Positions 14,565 through 23,387 of a stretch of DNA of 40,812 bases are shown here, one piece after another. Source of the DNA: CAVOBC01 sp963693635 (GTDB taxonomy: Bacteria; Pseudomonadota; Gammaproteobacteria; Pseudomonadales; Azotimanducaceae); the NCBI GenBank assembly GCA_963693635.1, contig CAVOBC010000003.1, positions 1-40,812 of the forward strand, in the 5' to 3' direction. A program made the translations under genes and the position numbers. Under the pieces are notes generated by a model. It was not told where the DNA came from, searched no databases, and worked only from the letters and a program-made list of their open reading frames with translations. How positions within the stretch are numbered: position 1 is the stretch's first letter; each line of letters opens with the position of its first letter.

Positions 14565-15698
14565 TTGACCGACAAAGCGGTTTTGGCACTTGAGAACGGC
14601 GATGTGTTCAAAGGTGTCTCTATTGGTGCGCCCGGATCAGCCACCGGCGAGGTCGTTTTCAATACTTCCATCACAGGCTATCAGGAGATCCTGACCGACC
14701 CGTCGTACGCCCAGCAGATCATCACGCTGACGCACCCGCACATCGGCAACACTGGCATCAACCAGCAAGACATGGAATCGCGAGGAGTCTGGAGTTCAGG
14801 CCTGGTCGTTAGGGATGTGCCGAGTGCTGCAAGCAACTGGCGTCAGCAGATGTCACTGCCCGAGTTCCTGAGAGGAGAAAGCGTTGTTGGTATCGCGGAA
14901 ATTGATACCCGGCGCCTGACCACGGTCCTGCGGGACCAAGGCGCTCAGAATGGCTGCATCCTTGCCGGTGAAGGTGAACTCGATGTCGACCAGGCGTTGG
15001 CTGACGCGAAGGCCTTCCCGGGGCTGGTTGGCATGGATCTCGCCAAAGAGGTCACAACAGCCGACGTGTATGCGTGGACCGACGGCGTGTGGCGGATTGA
15101 CGGCACCTACCCGGAGGTGACCGATCCTTCCTTTCATGTGGTCGCCTACGACTTCGGGGTGAAGCGCAACATTCTTCGTATCCTTGTCGAGCATGGCTGT
15201 CGGCTAACGGTCGTTCCCGCCAAGACCACCGCCGCCGATGTCATGGCGCTTGAACCCGACGGCGTTTTTCTGTCGAACGGGCCTGGCGATCCTGAGCCGT
15301 GCACCTACGCCATTGAGTCGATTCGTGAGCTGTTGACCACCGGCGTGCCGATTTTCGGCATCTGCCTCGGATTGCAGTTGCTCGCCCTGGCCGCCGGACT
15401 GCAGACACGGAAGATGCCTCATGGGCACCATGGGGCAAACCATCCGGTGCGCAACGAGCAGGATGGTACCGTTTTGATCACGAGCCAAAACCATGGGTTC
15501 TGTGTCGATGAGGCATCGCTAAATGACACCATCCATGTAACGCACGTTTCTCTGTTTGATCAAACTATCCAGGGCTTTGCACTCCGCGATCAGCCGGCAT
15601 TTGGTTTTCAGGGGCATCCTGAAGCCAGTCCTGGCCCGCATGACGCAGCCCCGCTCTTCGCTCACTTCATCGACCTTATGACAGCGTACCGATCATGA
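14565..15698 (+). CDS. carA: Carbamoyl-phosphate synthase small subunit
   Basis: Glutamine amidotransferase subunit that supplies ammonia to CarB for carbamoyl phosphate, precursor of arginine and pyrimidines. The 377-residue product has the N-terminal small-subunit domain (ALENGDVFKGVSIGA, FNTSITGYQEILTDPSYA) and a C-terminal class I glutaminase with the nucleophile in FGICLGLQLLALA and the His/Glu pair in GHPEASPGP. It starts with TTG at 14565, preceded by a good GGAG; UUG starts are known for carA of other gammaproteobacteria. It is 139 bp upstream of carB, its partner. Confidence 0.97.
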   Translation: MTDKAVLALENGDVFKGVSIGAPGSATGEVVFNTSITGYQEILTDPSYAQQIITLTHPHIGNTGINQQDMESRGVWSSGLVVRDVPSAASNWRQQMSLPEFLRGESVVGIAEIDTRRLTTVLRDQGAQNGCILAGEGELDVDQALADAKAFPGLVGMDLAKEVTTADVYAWTDGVWRIDGTYPEVTDPSFHVVAYDFGVKRNILRILVEHGCRLTVVPAKTTAADVMALEPDGVFLSNGPGDPEPCTYAIESIRELLTTGVPIFGICLGLQLLALAAGLQTRKMPHGHHGANHPVRNEQDGTVLITSQNHGFCVDEASLNDTIHVTHVSLFDQTIQGFALRDQPAFGFQGHPEASPGPHDAAPLFAHFIDLMTAYRS

Positions 15699-15837
15699 TT
15701 CTGACTATGCCTGTGTCACCTGAACGGGCTCTGCCTTTTACCACGCGGACGACAGCATCTCACGGTGCCGGATTGCCGCGCTGTCGCGCCGGGACCACGG
15801 CAGCGTATTGCTTTAGTTCCATGAAAGGCTGACCGAC

Positions 15838-18800
15838 GTGCCAAAACGTAGTGATATCAAAACTATTCTGATCGTTGGGGCTGGGCCGATCGTCATCGGC
15901 CAGGCTTGCGAATTCGACTACTCCGGCGCACAAGCCTGTAAGGCGTTGCAGGAAGAGGGCTACCGGGTCGTGCTGGTTAATTCAAACCCGGCCACCATCA
16001 TGACGGATCCGTCGATGGCGGACGCCACCTACATTGAACCGATCGAGTGGCAGACGGTGGCAAACGTCATCGCAAAAGAACGCCCCGATGCCTTGTTACC
16101 GACAATGGGTGGACAGACTGCGCTCAACTGCGCGTTGGACCTCGCGCGCGAAGGTGTGCTTGAGGAATACGGCGTTGAGTTGATCGGGGCAACCAAAGAA
16201 GCGATCGACAAGGCCGAAGATCGACAGAAATTCGATGTTGCAATGAAATCGATCGGCCTCGCCACACCGCGCTCTGCTATTGCGCATTCGTTGACGGAGG
16301 CGCGTCAGGTGCAGGTCCAGTTGGGATACCCCTGCGTCATTCGGCCGTCCTTCACGATGGGCGGCACGGGCGGCGGCATTGCGTACAACCCGGAAGACTT
16401 CAGCGAGATCTGCACCCGTGGGCTGGACCTCTCGCCCACCAGCGAACTGCTGATTGACGAATCGCTCATTGGCTGGAAAGAGTTCGAGATGGAGGTGGTC
16501 CGCGATTGCAAGGACAACTGCATCATCATCTGCTCGATCGAAAATCTGGACCCGATGGGTATCCACACGGGCGATTCGATCACGATCGCGCCCGCGCAGA
16601 CGCTGACGGACAAGGAATACCAGATCATGCGTAATGCATCGATCGACGTGTTGCGCGTCATTGGTGTGGAGACCGGTGGTTCGAACGTGCAGTTTGCCGT
16701 CGATCCGAAATCCGGCAAGATGGTCGTTATCGAGATGAATCCGCGCGTGTCGCGCTCGTCCGCGCTCGCGTCCAAGGCGACGGGCTTTCCCATCGCGCGG
16801 GTCGCTGCCAAGCTCGCCGTTGGCTACACACTGGACGAACTCGCCAACGAGATTACCGGTGGGGTAACCCCTGCGTCCTTCGAGCCGTCGATCGACTACA
16901 TTGTCACCAAGGTGCCGCGATTCACCTTCGAGAAATTTCCACAGGCCGACAATTTCCTGACCACGCAGATGAAGTCTGTCGGCGAAGTGATGGCGATCGG
17001 TCGTACCTTTCAGGAGTCGCTGCAAAAAGCGATGCGCGGACTTGAGGTGGGCATCGATGGCCTGACGCCGATCATCTCAAGCGACGAAGAAGGCTGGAGC
17101 AGGACCTTGCTGCGTGAGTTGCGTGTGGCCGGTGGTGACCGACTCAGGTACGTCGCTGACGGCTTTCGACTTGGCCTGTCCAATGAAGAAGTGTTCGAGC
17201 TGACTGGCATTGATCCATGGTTCCTTAGTCATATCGAGGAAATCGTTGGTGCTGAGGCGGGGCTTTCTGGGCGCAATCTTGTCGATCTCTCCCGTGATGA
17301 CTTTTTGCGATTGAAAAAGAAAGGCTTCTCCGATTCACGTTTGGCGACGTTACTGGGTGAAGTCGAGACCGATGTGCGCGCTTCCCGCCTTGCCCATGAC
17401 GTCCGTCCGGTGTACCGGCGCGTCGACACCTGCGCCGCTGAGTTCAGTTCGTCCACGGCCTACATGTACTCAACCTATGAAGACGAGTGTGAAGCGAGAC
17501 CGACGGACCGTGAGAAAATTATCGTGCTGGGCGGTGGGCCCAACCGGATCGGTCAGGGCATCGAGTTCGATTACTGCTGCGTGCACGCAGCGCTTGCGAT
17601 GCGCGAAGACGGCTTTGAAGCGATCATGGTCAACTGCAATCCGGAAACCGTGTCGACAGACTACGACACGTCGGATCGACTGTATTTTGAGCCGTTGACT
17701 TACGAGGACGTGCTGTCGATTGTTGAACTTGAGAAGCCGAAGGGCGTGATTGTGCAGTTCGGCGGGCAAACCCCGCTCAATCTCGCCGAGGGTCTTGCGG
17801 CGGCCGGTGTGCCGATCATCGGCACTTCACCGGATGCGATTGATCGTGCCGAGGACCGGGAGCGCTTCGGGCACATGATCGAGAAGCTAAAGCTGCGACA
17901 ACCGCCTAATAAGACCGTAAAGAGCATCGAAGAAGGTGTCGCGGCCGCGGACCAGATCGGCTTTCCATCAATCGTGCGGCCCTCCTACGTACTCGGTGGG
18001 CGGGCGATGGAAATTGTCTACAACACCGCAGAGCTCGAGCAATATCTGAAGGAGGCGGTCAGGGTAACGGGCGAGTCGCCGGTTTTGATAGACCGCTTTC
18101 TCGATCGGGCGATCGAGGTGGATGTCGACCTGGTGAGCGACGGCAAGGACGTCGTGATTGGTTCTATCATGCAGCACATTGAACAGGCTGGCGTGCACTC
18201 GGGCGACTCTGCTTGCTCCCTGCCGCCCTATAGCCTTAGCGCGGAGCTTCAGGAAGCGATGCGCGAGCAGGTCAAGTTGATGGCGGTTGAGCTGGGGGTT
18301 GTTGGATTGATGAACGTCCAACTCGCAGTCGCCAATGGCGAGATTTTCGTTCTTGAGGTCAATCCAAGGGCATCGAGGACCGTTCCATTTGTTTCCAAAT
18401 GCATCGGCGTGTCGCTCGCGAAGATTGCGGCGCGCTGTATGGCGGGTACTTCGCTGCAGGACCAGGGATTCGTCCGTGAGATCGTGCCCGACTACTTCTC
18501 GGTCAAAGAAGCCGTTTTCCCGTTTGCTCGCTTCCCCGGCGTCGATCCGATTCTCGGGCCCGAGATGAAGTCTACCGGCGAGGTTATGGGGGTTGGCAAC
18601 AGTTTCGGTGAGGCCTATGGCAAAGCTGAGCGGGCCGCCGGCGAGGAGATTCCGTCTGGTGGTACTGCGTTCCTGTCCGTTCGTGGGAGCGATCAGAATG
18701 AAGCGGTCGAGGTTGCGCGCGACCTGATCGAACTCGGTTTCAACATCGTTGCCACCCGCGGCACGGCGAAGGTCATCGCTAATGCGGGGATTGAGGTGTC

Positions 18801-19053
18801 GGTGATTAACAAGGTTCTTGAGGGGCGGCCGCACATCGTGGACATGATCAAGAACGAAGAGGTGGACTTCATCGTCAATACCACCGAGGGCAAGCAAGCG
18901 ATTGCTGACTCGGCAACGATTCGTCGAAGTGCGCTCCAGTACAAGGTATTTTACACGACCACTATTTCCGGCGGCGAGGCGTGCGTCGAGGCACTACGAC
19001 ACGGGCTTGACCGATCTGTGCACAGGCTGCAGGAATTGCACCAGCGGCTGTAG
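15838..19053 (+). CDS. carB: Carbamoyl-phosphate synthase large subunit
   Basis: Makes carbamoyl phosphate from bicarbonate, ATP and the ammonia channelled from CarA. The 1071-residue protein has the two homologous ATP-grasp halves: the first beginning KTILIVGAGPIVIGQACEFD with RPSFTMGGTGGGIAYN, the second with KIIVLGGGPNRIGQGIEFDY and RPSYVLGGRAMEIVYN. A C-terminal allosteric MGS-like domain (from about residue 935) contains GFNIVATRGTAKVI and the NTTEGKQA segment that binds effectors such as UMP or ornithine. GTG start at 15838, with AAAGG about 10 bases upstream. Length is normal. Confidence 0.98.
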   Translation: MPKRSDIKTILIVGAGPIVIGQACEFDYSGAQACKALQEEGYRVVLVNSNPATIMTDPSMADATYIEPIEWQTVANVIAKERPDALLPTMGGQTALNCALDLAREGVLEEYGVELIGATKEAIDKAEDRQKFDVAMKSIGLATPRSAIAHSLTEARQVQVQLGYPCVIRPSFTMGGTGGGIAYNPEDFSEICTRGLDLSPTSELLIDESLIGWKEFEMEVVRDCKDNCIIICSIENLDPMGIHTGDSITIAPAQTLTDKEYQIMRNASIDVLRVIGVETGGSNVQFAVDPKSGKMVVIEMNPRVSRSSALASKATGFPIARVAAKLAVGYTLDELANEITGGVTPASFEPSIDYIVTKVPRFTFEKFPQADNFLTTQMKSVGEVMAIGRTFQESLQKAMRGLEVGIDGLTPIISSDEEGWSRTLLRELRVAGGDRLRYVADGFRLGLSNEEVFELTGIDPWFLSHIEEIVGAEAGLSGRNLVDLSRDDFLRLKKKGFSDSRLATLLGEVETDVRASRLAHDVRPVYRRVDTCAAEFSSSTAYMYSTYEDECEARPTDREKIIVLGGGPNRIGQGIEFDYCCVHAALAMREDGFEAIMVNCNPETVSTDYDTSDRLYFEPLTYEDVLSIVELEKPKGVIVQFGGQTPLNLAEGLAAAGVPIIGTSPDAIDRAEDRERFGHMIEKLKLRQPPNKTVKSIEEGVAAADQIGFPSIVRPSYVLGGRAMEIVYNTAELEQYLKEAVRVTGESPVLIDRFLDRAIEVDVDLVSDGKDVVIGSIMQHIEQAGVHSGDSACSLPPYSLSAELQEAMREQVKLMAVELGVVGLMNVQLAVANGEIFVLEVNPRASRTVPFVSKCIGVSLAKIAARCMAGTSLQDQGFVREIVPDYFSVKEAVFPFARFPGVDPILGPEMKSTGEVMGVGNSFGEAYGKAERAAGEEIPSGGTAFLSVRGSDQNEAVEVARDLIELGFNIVATRGTAKVIANAGIEVSVINKVLEGRPHIVDMIKNEEVDFIVNTTEGKQAIADSATIRRSALQYKVFYTTTISGGEACVEALRHGLDRSVHRLQELHQRL

Positions 19054-19190
19054 TGGAACTCAGCGGGACTGGACAAAAGTTCAGAATCCTCTGAGACTGT
19101 TTTGTCGGGCCAACGTGCCGGCGTTGCGTCCCCGCGCCGAAGCAGCAAATCAACCCCGTTTTTCAACTCCCATTTTTGCGTGTGAATTCG

Positions 19191-19664
19191 ATGGACAAGA
19201 TTCCAATGACGGTAAATGGTGCGAAAGCACTTCGCGACGAACTGGAGCGACTGCGTTCAGTCGAGCGGCCAAGGATTATTCAGGCGATTGCTGAAGCGCG
19301 CGCACAAGGCGACCTTCGCGAGAACGCCGAGTTCCAATATGCCAAGGAAGAACAGGGCTTCATCGAAGGCCGCATCTCGGAGATTGAGGTGAAGTTGTCG
19401 TTGGCCCAGATCATCAACGTGCACGAGGTATCGAAAAGCGGCAAGGTGATCTTTGGCTGCACCGTGAGTTTGCTGAACCTGGACGACGACGAGGTTTCTT
19501 ACCAGATCGTCGGTGATGACGAAGCCGACATCAAAGCGTCGAAGATTTCGATCTACTCGCCCATAGCCCGCGCACTGATTGGCAAAGAAGAAGGTGATGT
19601 AGCGACCGTTCGAACGCCCAATGGCGAAGTGGAATACGAGATCAGCTCAGTCGTTTACGTTTGA
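19191..19664 (+). CDS. greA: Transcription elongation factor GreA
   Basis: GreA rescues backtracked RNA polymerase by stimulating RNA cleavage from the secondary channel. The 157-residue product begins MDKIPMTVNGAKALRDELER, has the N-terminal coiled coil with the acidic tip at GDLRENAEFQYAKEEQ (Asp and Glu that activate the polymerase's cleavage), and the C-terminal FKBP-like domain (SPIARALIGKEEGDV, NGEVEYEI). The frame is open to an in-frame TTG at 19176, but the family starts with MDKIPMT, so ATG 19191 is used; no strong ribosome binding site is visible. It follows carB, as in many gammaproteobacteria. Confidence 0.96.
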   Translation: MDKIPMTVNGAKALRDELERLRSVERPRIIQAIAEARAQGDLRENAEFQYAKEEQGFIEGRISEIEVKLSLAQIINVHEVSKSGKVIFGCTVSLLNLDDDEVSYQIVGDDEADIKASKISIYSPIARALIGKEEGDVATVRTPNGEVEYEISSVVYV

Positions 19665-19688
19665 GGATGCGCTGACGGGGACGAACTG

Positions 19689-19856
19689 GTTCCTGTCCCA
19701 AAATTGTTATCGCCAATTCTTGGGAGTCGGTTTGCAAGCAAACCTCAAATGCTCTTGTAGAAAAGAGCCCGCAGAAAAGAGGCCTGTAGATAATGGCGGT
19801 GCATGTCTGCACCGCTCTCCAGTGCCCACCCCAGAACGACGTTCTGGGACAGGAAC
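19689..19856. repeat. REP/BIME-like inverted pair and hairpins between greA and yhbY
   Basis: GTTCCTGTCCCA (19689-19700) is repeated in perfect inverted orientation as TGGGACAGGAAC (19845-19856). The left arm itself can fold with neighbouring GGGGACGAAC (about 19677-19686) into a bulged hairpin like REP elements. Between them are GCGGTGCA-TGTC-TGCACCGC (19796-19815) and a 19-bp near-perfect palindrome CCCAGAACG-A-CGTTCTGGG (19830-19848). No T-runs follow. The genes on both sides converge here, so the hairpins may also stop transcription. Confidence 0.55.
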
Positions 19857-19886
19857 TAGCCAGGCCTCAGAACCTCTCGTCCGGAT

Positions 19887-20204
19887 TTACGGTTGACGCA
19901 GAAGGTTAGACAGTCGAGGGTCTGGCTTTTCGGCCGCGCGGTAAATCAGAATGACATTGCCTACCGCCTGAATCAGGCAGGCGTCGAGGGCTTCTATTAG
20001 TTGCTGCGCTGTTGCATTGCGCGTGTCGCGTTCACCAACGTTGAGCTTCACTTTAATGAGCTCATGGTCGACAAGCGCGCGGCCCAACTCTTCGACGACG
20101 GTGTCTGATAGTCCGTTCCCGGCGACAGTGACGACGGGCTTCAACTGGTGGCCGATTGCGCGGTAGCGCTTGCGTTGCCTCGTCGTCACCGTCGCTCCGT
20201 TCAT
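19887..20204 (-). CDS. yhbY: YhbY-family RNA-binding protein (CRM domain)
   Basis: Small ribosome-associated RNA-binding protein, 105 residues, consisting of one CRS1-YhbY (CRM) domain. The family binds pre-50S particles and 23S rRNA; its exact role in assembly is not settled. The typical pieces are RQRKRYRAIGHQLKPVVTVA with the following GNGL turn, VDHELIKVKLN, and the C-terminal LIQAVGNVILIYR. ATG at 20204 has GGAAG upstream. It is divergent from rlmE, the conserved order (yhbY next to rlmE-ftsH), and convergent with greA. Confidence 0.93.
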   Translation of the reverse strand: MNGATVTTRQRKRYRAIGHQLKPVVTVAGNGLSDTVVEELGRALVDHELIKVKLNVGERDTRNATAQQLIEALDACLIQAVGNVILIYRAAEKPDPRLSNLLRQP

Positions 20205-20534
20205 AGGGCATCTTCCTGGTTGCGGTTGGATTCAGGTTTCATTGTTAGACACGGCTGGGCCTGGTGACGACCGGTGCCAGTTGCGTGCTTGCCTGGGGCT
20301 GGAAGCAGCAGGTTGAATCGTTTTCCCCGTGGTGATTCCAACGACGCGATCCCGTCCTCAGGTCGCGGGGGCGCGATTGTAGCAGTTGCACCCGGTAGAC
20401 TGTGAACTCGTAGATCGTGAATTGGGGATCGCAGATCGTGCGTCAATACGGGGCCAGATTGGGCTTGAGAAGCGCCCGACCGCAGAAGCACACGACCACA
20501 GCAGCGCACGACGACAGAGAAGGACTGGGCGCCG
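20205..20534. other. Divergent yhbY/rlmE intergenic region
   Basis: This 330-bp gap holds no gene I can support. It must carry both divergent promoters, but no convincing -35/-10 pair is visible. GATCGTG occurs twice close together (about 20413-20440) with a GATCG between, as a short direct repeat. An open frame on the minus strand overlaps the yhbY start and looks like chance. Confidence 0.4.
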
Positions 20535-21149
20535 ATGGCGAAGAAAGACAAGGCATGGCTGCATCGTCATGAGACCGACCCTTACGTGCAGAAAGCGCGG
20601 GCAGAGGGCTATCGGTCGCGGTCGGTTTATAAGCTGCTGGAAATGCATGAGCGCTTCAATCTCTTTGCTCGCGGCCAGACCGTTGTTGACCTTGGCGCCG
20701 CGCCCGGCGGCTGGTCGCAGGTGGCATCGCGGCTGGTTGGTGAGAGTGGTCGTGTCATCGCGACGGACATTCTGGAAATGGACCCCATTGCCGGCGTTGA
20801 CTTCGTTTGTGGCGACTTCGCAGAAGAGGCTGTGGTGCAGCGGATTGAGCACCTGATTGCGGGTGCTGTGGTGGCGGTTGTAATCTCGGATATGGCCCCC
20901 AACTTAAGTGGTGTGAAGGCGATCGATCAGCCACGATCGATGTATCTTGTTGATCTGGCTATTGATCTGGCGTCAAACATACTCAAACCCGGCGGCTCTC
21001 TGGTCGTCAAGTGTTTCGAAGGTGAGGGCATCCAGACGGTTCGCGATCAGGTTAAGGGTGCATTCGGCAAGGTTAGAAACTTCAAACCCGCCGCATCGAG
21101 GGGTAAGTCTCGTGAAATCTACCTGTTGGCAGAAGGTTTCAAAGGGTAA
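20535..21149 (+). CDS. rlmE: 23S rRNA 2'-O-ribose U2552 methyltransferase RlmE
   Basis: Methylates the ribose of U2552 in the A loop of 23S rRNA, a late step of 50S maturation, using SAM. The 204-residue protein has KARAEGYRSRSVYKLLE (first Lys of the K-D-K-E tetrad), the SAM loop VVDLGAAPGGWSQVA, the DMAPNLSG motif with the catalytic Asp, GGSLVVKCFEG with the second Lys, and the final SREIYLLAEGF with the Glu. Full length, ATG at 20535 with GAAGGA upstream. Pairs with ftsH downstream; rlmE (ftsJ)-ftsH is a conserved unit linked to heat shock in E. coli. Confidence 0.96.
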   Translation: MAKKDKAWLHRHETDPYVQKARAEGYRSRSVYKLLEMHERFNLFARGQTVVDLGAAPGGWSQVASRLVGESGRVIATDILEMDPIAGVDFVCGDFAEEAVVQRIEHLIAGAVVAVVISDMAPNLSGVKAIDQPRSMYLVDLAIDLASNILKPGGSLVVKCFEGEGIQTVRDQVKGAFGKVRNFKPAASRGKSREIYLLAEGFKG

Positions 21150-21434
21150 CAACGGGGCGAAATCGTGGCGAAGGCAGGTGTTGGAGGGCTTACAATAGGT
21201 GGGATTTACATACCGATTTGCACACAATAGGCCGAAGCAGGTGCCGGCAGTGCCGGTCTCAATGCAATTGGTGGCGTCTGACTTTTATAGTAAAGTGATC
21301 GGTCCCGCTCATCGGCGCGTTAAGAAGGGACAGCCGGCACCCGCTATTCTTAGACAGGGCCGGTGTTGGATGTAACGAGGTCGCCGTCAAGCGACGATGG
21401 AACGACTGCGGTATTAACGGCAAAGGGTAAACCA
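21150..21434 (+). other. rlmE-ftsH intergenic region
   Basis: A 285-bp stretch with no gene. The best promoter-like element is TATAGT around 21295 in a TTTTATAGTAAAG context, but its -35 is poor. I saw no clear sigma-32 promoter here. Confidence 0.35.
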
Positions 21435-23357
21435 TTGAACGATATGGGACGAAATTTACTACTGTGGCTCGTGATCGCTGCGGTCCTGCTGACGGTTTTC
21501 AATACCTTCAACGCCAGCGAATCCAGCGACGAAATTGAGTACTCGACCTTTCTGGACATGGTTCGACAGAATCAGGTCAAAGACGTCACGGTCGACGGTC
21601 TTACGATTTACGTTGAACGGCATGATGGTCGTACGTTCGAGACGGTCCAGCCGCAGGTGATGGACCCGGTCCTCTTCGACGAAATGCAGGATCACAACGT
21701 CACATTCAAGGGCAGAAAGCCCGAACAGCAGAGCATCTGGACCCAGCTACTGGTCGCCAGTTTTCCCATCCTGGTTATCATCGCCGTATTCATGTTGTTC
21801 ATGCGCCAGATGCAGGGCGGTTCGGGCGGTCGCGGTGGCCCGCTGACGTTCGGCAAGAGCAAGGCCAAGCTGCTGGGCGAAGATCAGATCAAGACGACGT
21901 TTGCAGATGTTGCGGGCGTGGATGAAGCGAAGGAAGACGTCAAGGAGTTGGTCGAATTTCTGCAGGATCCATCCCGGTTTCAGAAGCTCGGTGGCCGCAT
22001 TCCCCGCGGCACGTTAATGGTCGGTCAGCCCGGCACCGGCAAGACGCTACTAGCGAAGGCGATCGCGGGGGAAGCGAAGGTCCCGTTCTTCTCAATCTCG
22101 GGATCGGATTTCGTCGAGATGTTTGTGGGTGTGGGGGCGTCCCGTGTTCGTGACATGTTCGAGCAAGCCAAAAAACAAACGCCCTGCATTATATTTATCG
22201 ATGAGATTGACGCCGTGGGACGCCACCGTGGAGCGGGCCTCGGTGGTGGTCATGACGAGCGCGAGCAGACCCTGAACCAGCTTTTGGTTGAAATGGATGG
22301 GTTTGATGGCAACGAGGGCATCATCGTCATCGCGTCGACGAACCGCCCGGACGTTCTGGACCCGGCACTCTTGCGGCCCGGTCGTTTCGACCGGCAGGTT
22401 GTGGTCGCGTTGCCGGACATTCGCGGTCGTGAGCAGATTCTGAAGGTCCACATGCGCAAGGTGCCGTTGTCAGATGACGTGGATGCGAACGCCATCGCAC
22501 GTGGCACGCCAGGCTTTTCCGGTGCAGACCTCGCCAACGTAGTCAATGAGGCGGCCCTTGTTGCTGCGCGTCAGAGCCGGCGCGTTGTCGGCATGGCGCA
22601 ATTCGAACTCGCGAAAGACAAGATCATGATGGGCGCCGAGCGCAAGAGCATGGTCATGTCAGACAAGGAGAAGAAGAACACGGCGTACCACGAGGCTGGA
22701 CACTGCATCGTGGGCCGGTTGGTGCCAGACCACGACCCAGCCTACAAAGTGACCATCATCCCGCGCGGTCGGGCTCTCGGGGTGACCATGTTTTTACCAG
22801 TCGAGGATCGTTATTCACTGTCAAAGCGCGCAATTCATTCGCAGATTTGTACCGCATTCGGCGGCCGCGTGGCAGAGGAGTTGACCCTTGGTGCAGACGG
22901 CATCACGACGGGCGCGTCCAATGACATTAAACAGGCCACCAAGCTCGCCAAGAACATGGTGACCAAATGGGGCCTATCTGATCTCGGACCGCTCCTCTTC
23001 AGCGAAGATGATGAGGAAGTGTTTCTGGGCATGTCCGCGGGTGCACAACGAATACAGGTGTCTGATGAGACGGCGAAACAGATCGATGCGGAGGTGAAAT
23101 CCATCGTCGAAGATTGCTATCGCACGGCGCGCAACGTGCTGGTCGAGAACCGCGACAAGCTGGACAAGATGGCCGAAGCGCTGCTCGAATGGGAAACGCT
23201 CGACGCGAACCAGATTGACGACATCATGGGCGGCAGAGATCCGCGTCCACCAGCCGATTACAACGACACTGACACGCCGCAGGACGGCCCCGAACTACAA
23301 GACGATCCTGATCCCCGACCCAGCGGGCCGGTGGGTGGTCCGGCCGGGGAACACTAG
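21435..23357 (+). CDS. ftsH: ATP-dependent zinc metalloprotease FtsH
   Basis: Membrane-anchored AAA+ protease that degrades misfolded membrane proteins and regulators such as LpxC and sigma-32. From the TTG at 21435 the 640-residue protein starts NDMGRNLLLWLVIAAVLL, the usual first membrane helix; a second helix is near residue 105 (LLVASFPILVIIAVFMLF). The AAA domain has Walker A GQPGTGKT (usually GPPGTGKT), Walker B CIIFIDEID and the SRH with RPGRFDRQ. The protease domain has the zinc motif HEAGH. The tail is acidic and proline-rich. The frame is open to 21363, but AAAGGG upstream of 21435 and family N termini favour the TTG. Confidence 0.97.
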   Translation: MNDMGRNLLLWLVIAAVLLTVFNTFNASESSDEIEYSTFLDMVRQNQVKDVTVDGLTIYVERHDGRTFETVQPQVMDPVLFDEMQDHNVTFKGRKPEQQSIWTQLLVASFPILVIIAVFMLFMRQMQGGSGGRGGPLTFGKSKAKLLGEDQIKTTFADVAGVDEAKEDVKELVEFLQDPSRFQKLGGRIPRGTLMVGQPGTGKTLLAKAIAGEAKVPFFSISGSDFVEMFVGVGASRVRDMFEQAKKQTPCIIFIDEIDAVGRHRGAGLGGGHDEREQTLNQLLVEMDGFDGNEGIIVIASTNRPDVLDPALLRPGRFDRQVVVALPDIRGREQILKVHMRKVPLSDDVDANAIARGTPGFSGADLANVVNEAALVAARQSRRVVGMAQFELAKDKIMMGAERKSMVMSDKEKKNTAYHEAGHCIVGRLVPDHDPAYKVTIIPRGRALGVTMFLPVEDRYSLSKRAIHSQICTAFGGRVAEELTLGADGITTGASNDIKQATKLAKNMVTKWGLSDLGPLLFSEDDEEVFLGMSAGAQRIQVSDETAKQIDAEVKSIVEDCYRTARNVLVENRDKLDKMAEALLEWETLDANQIDDIMGGRDPRPPADYNDTDTPQDGPELQDDPDPRPSGPVGGPAGEH

Positions 23358-23387
23358 GCCAGGCTCGCTGACGGCGGAGTCGAACGG

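Noticed and set aside
14315..14674. 119-residue minus-strand open frame in the carA leader
   Set aside because: It overlaps the carA start by 110 bp, has no ribosome binding site or recognisable family, and only moderate codon bias. A remnant of an old gene cannot be excluded.
20201..20551. 116-residue minus-strand frame between yhbY and rlmE
   Set aside because: Overlaps the rlmE start and the yhbY start; low-complexity composition; the gap should hold divergent promoters.
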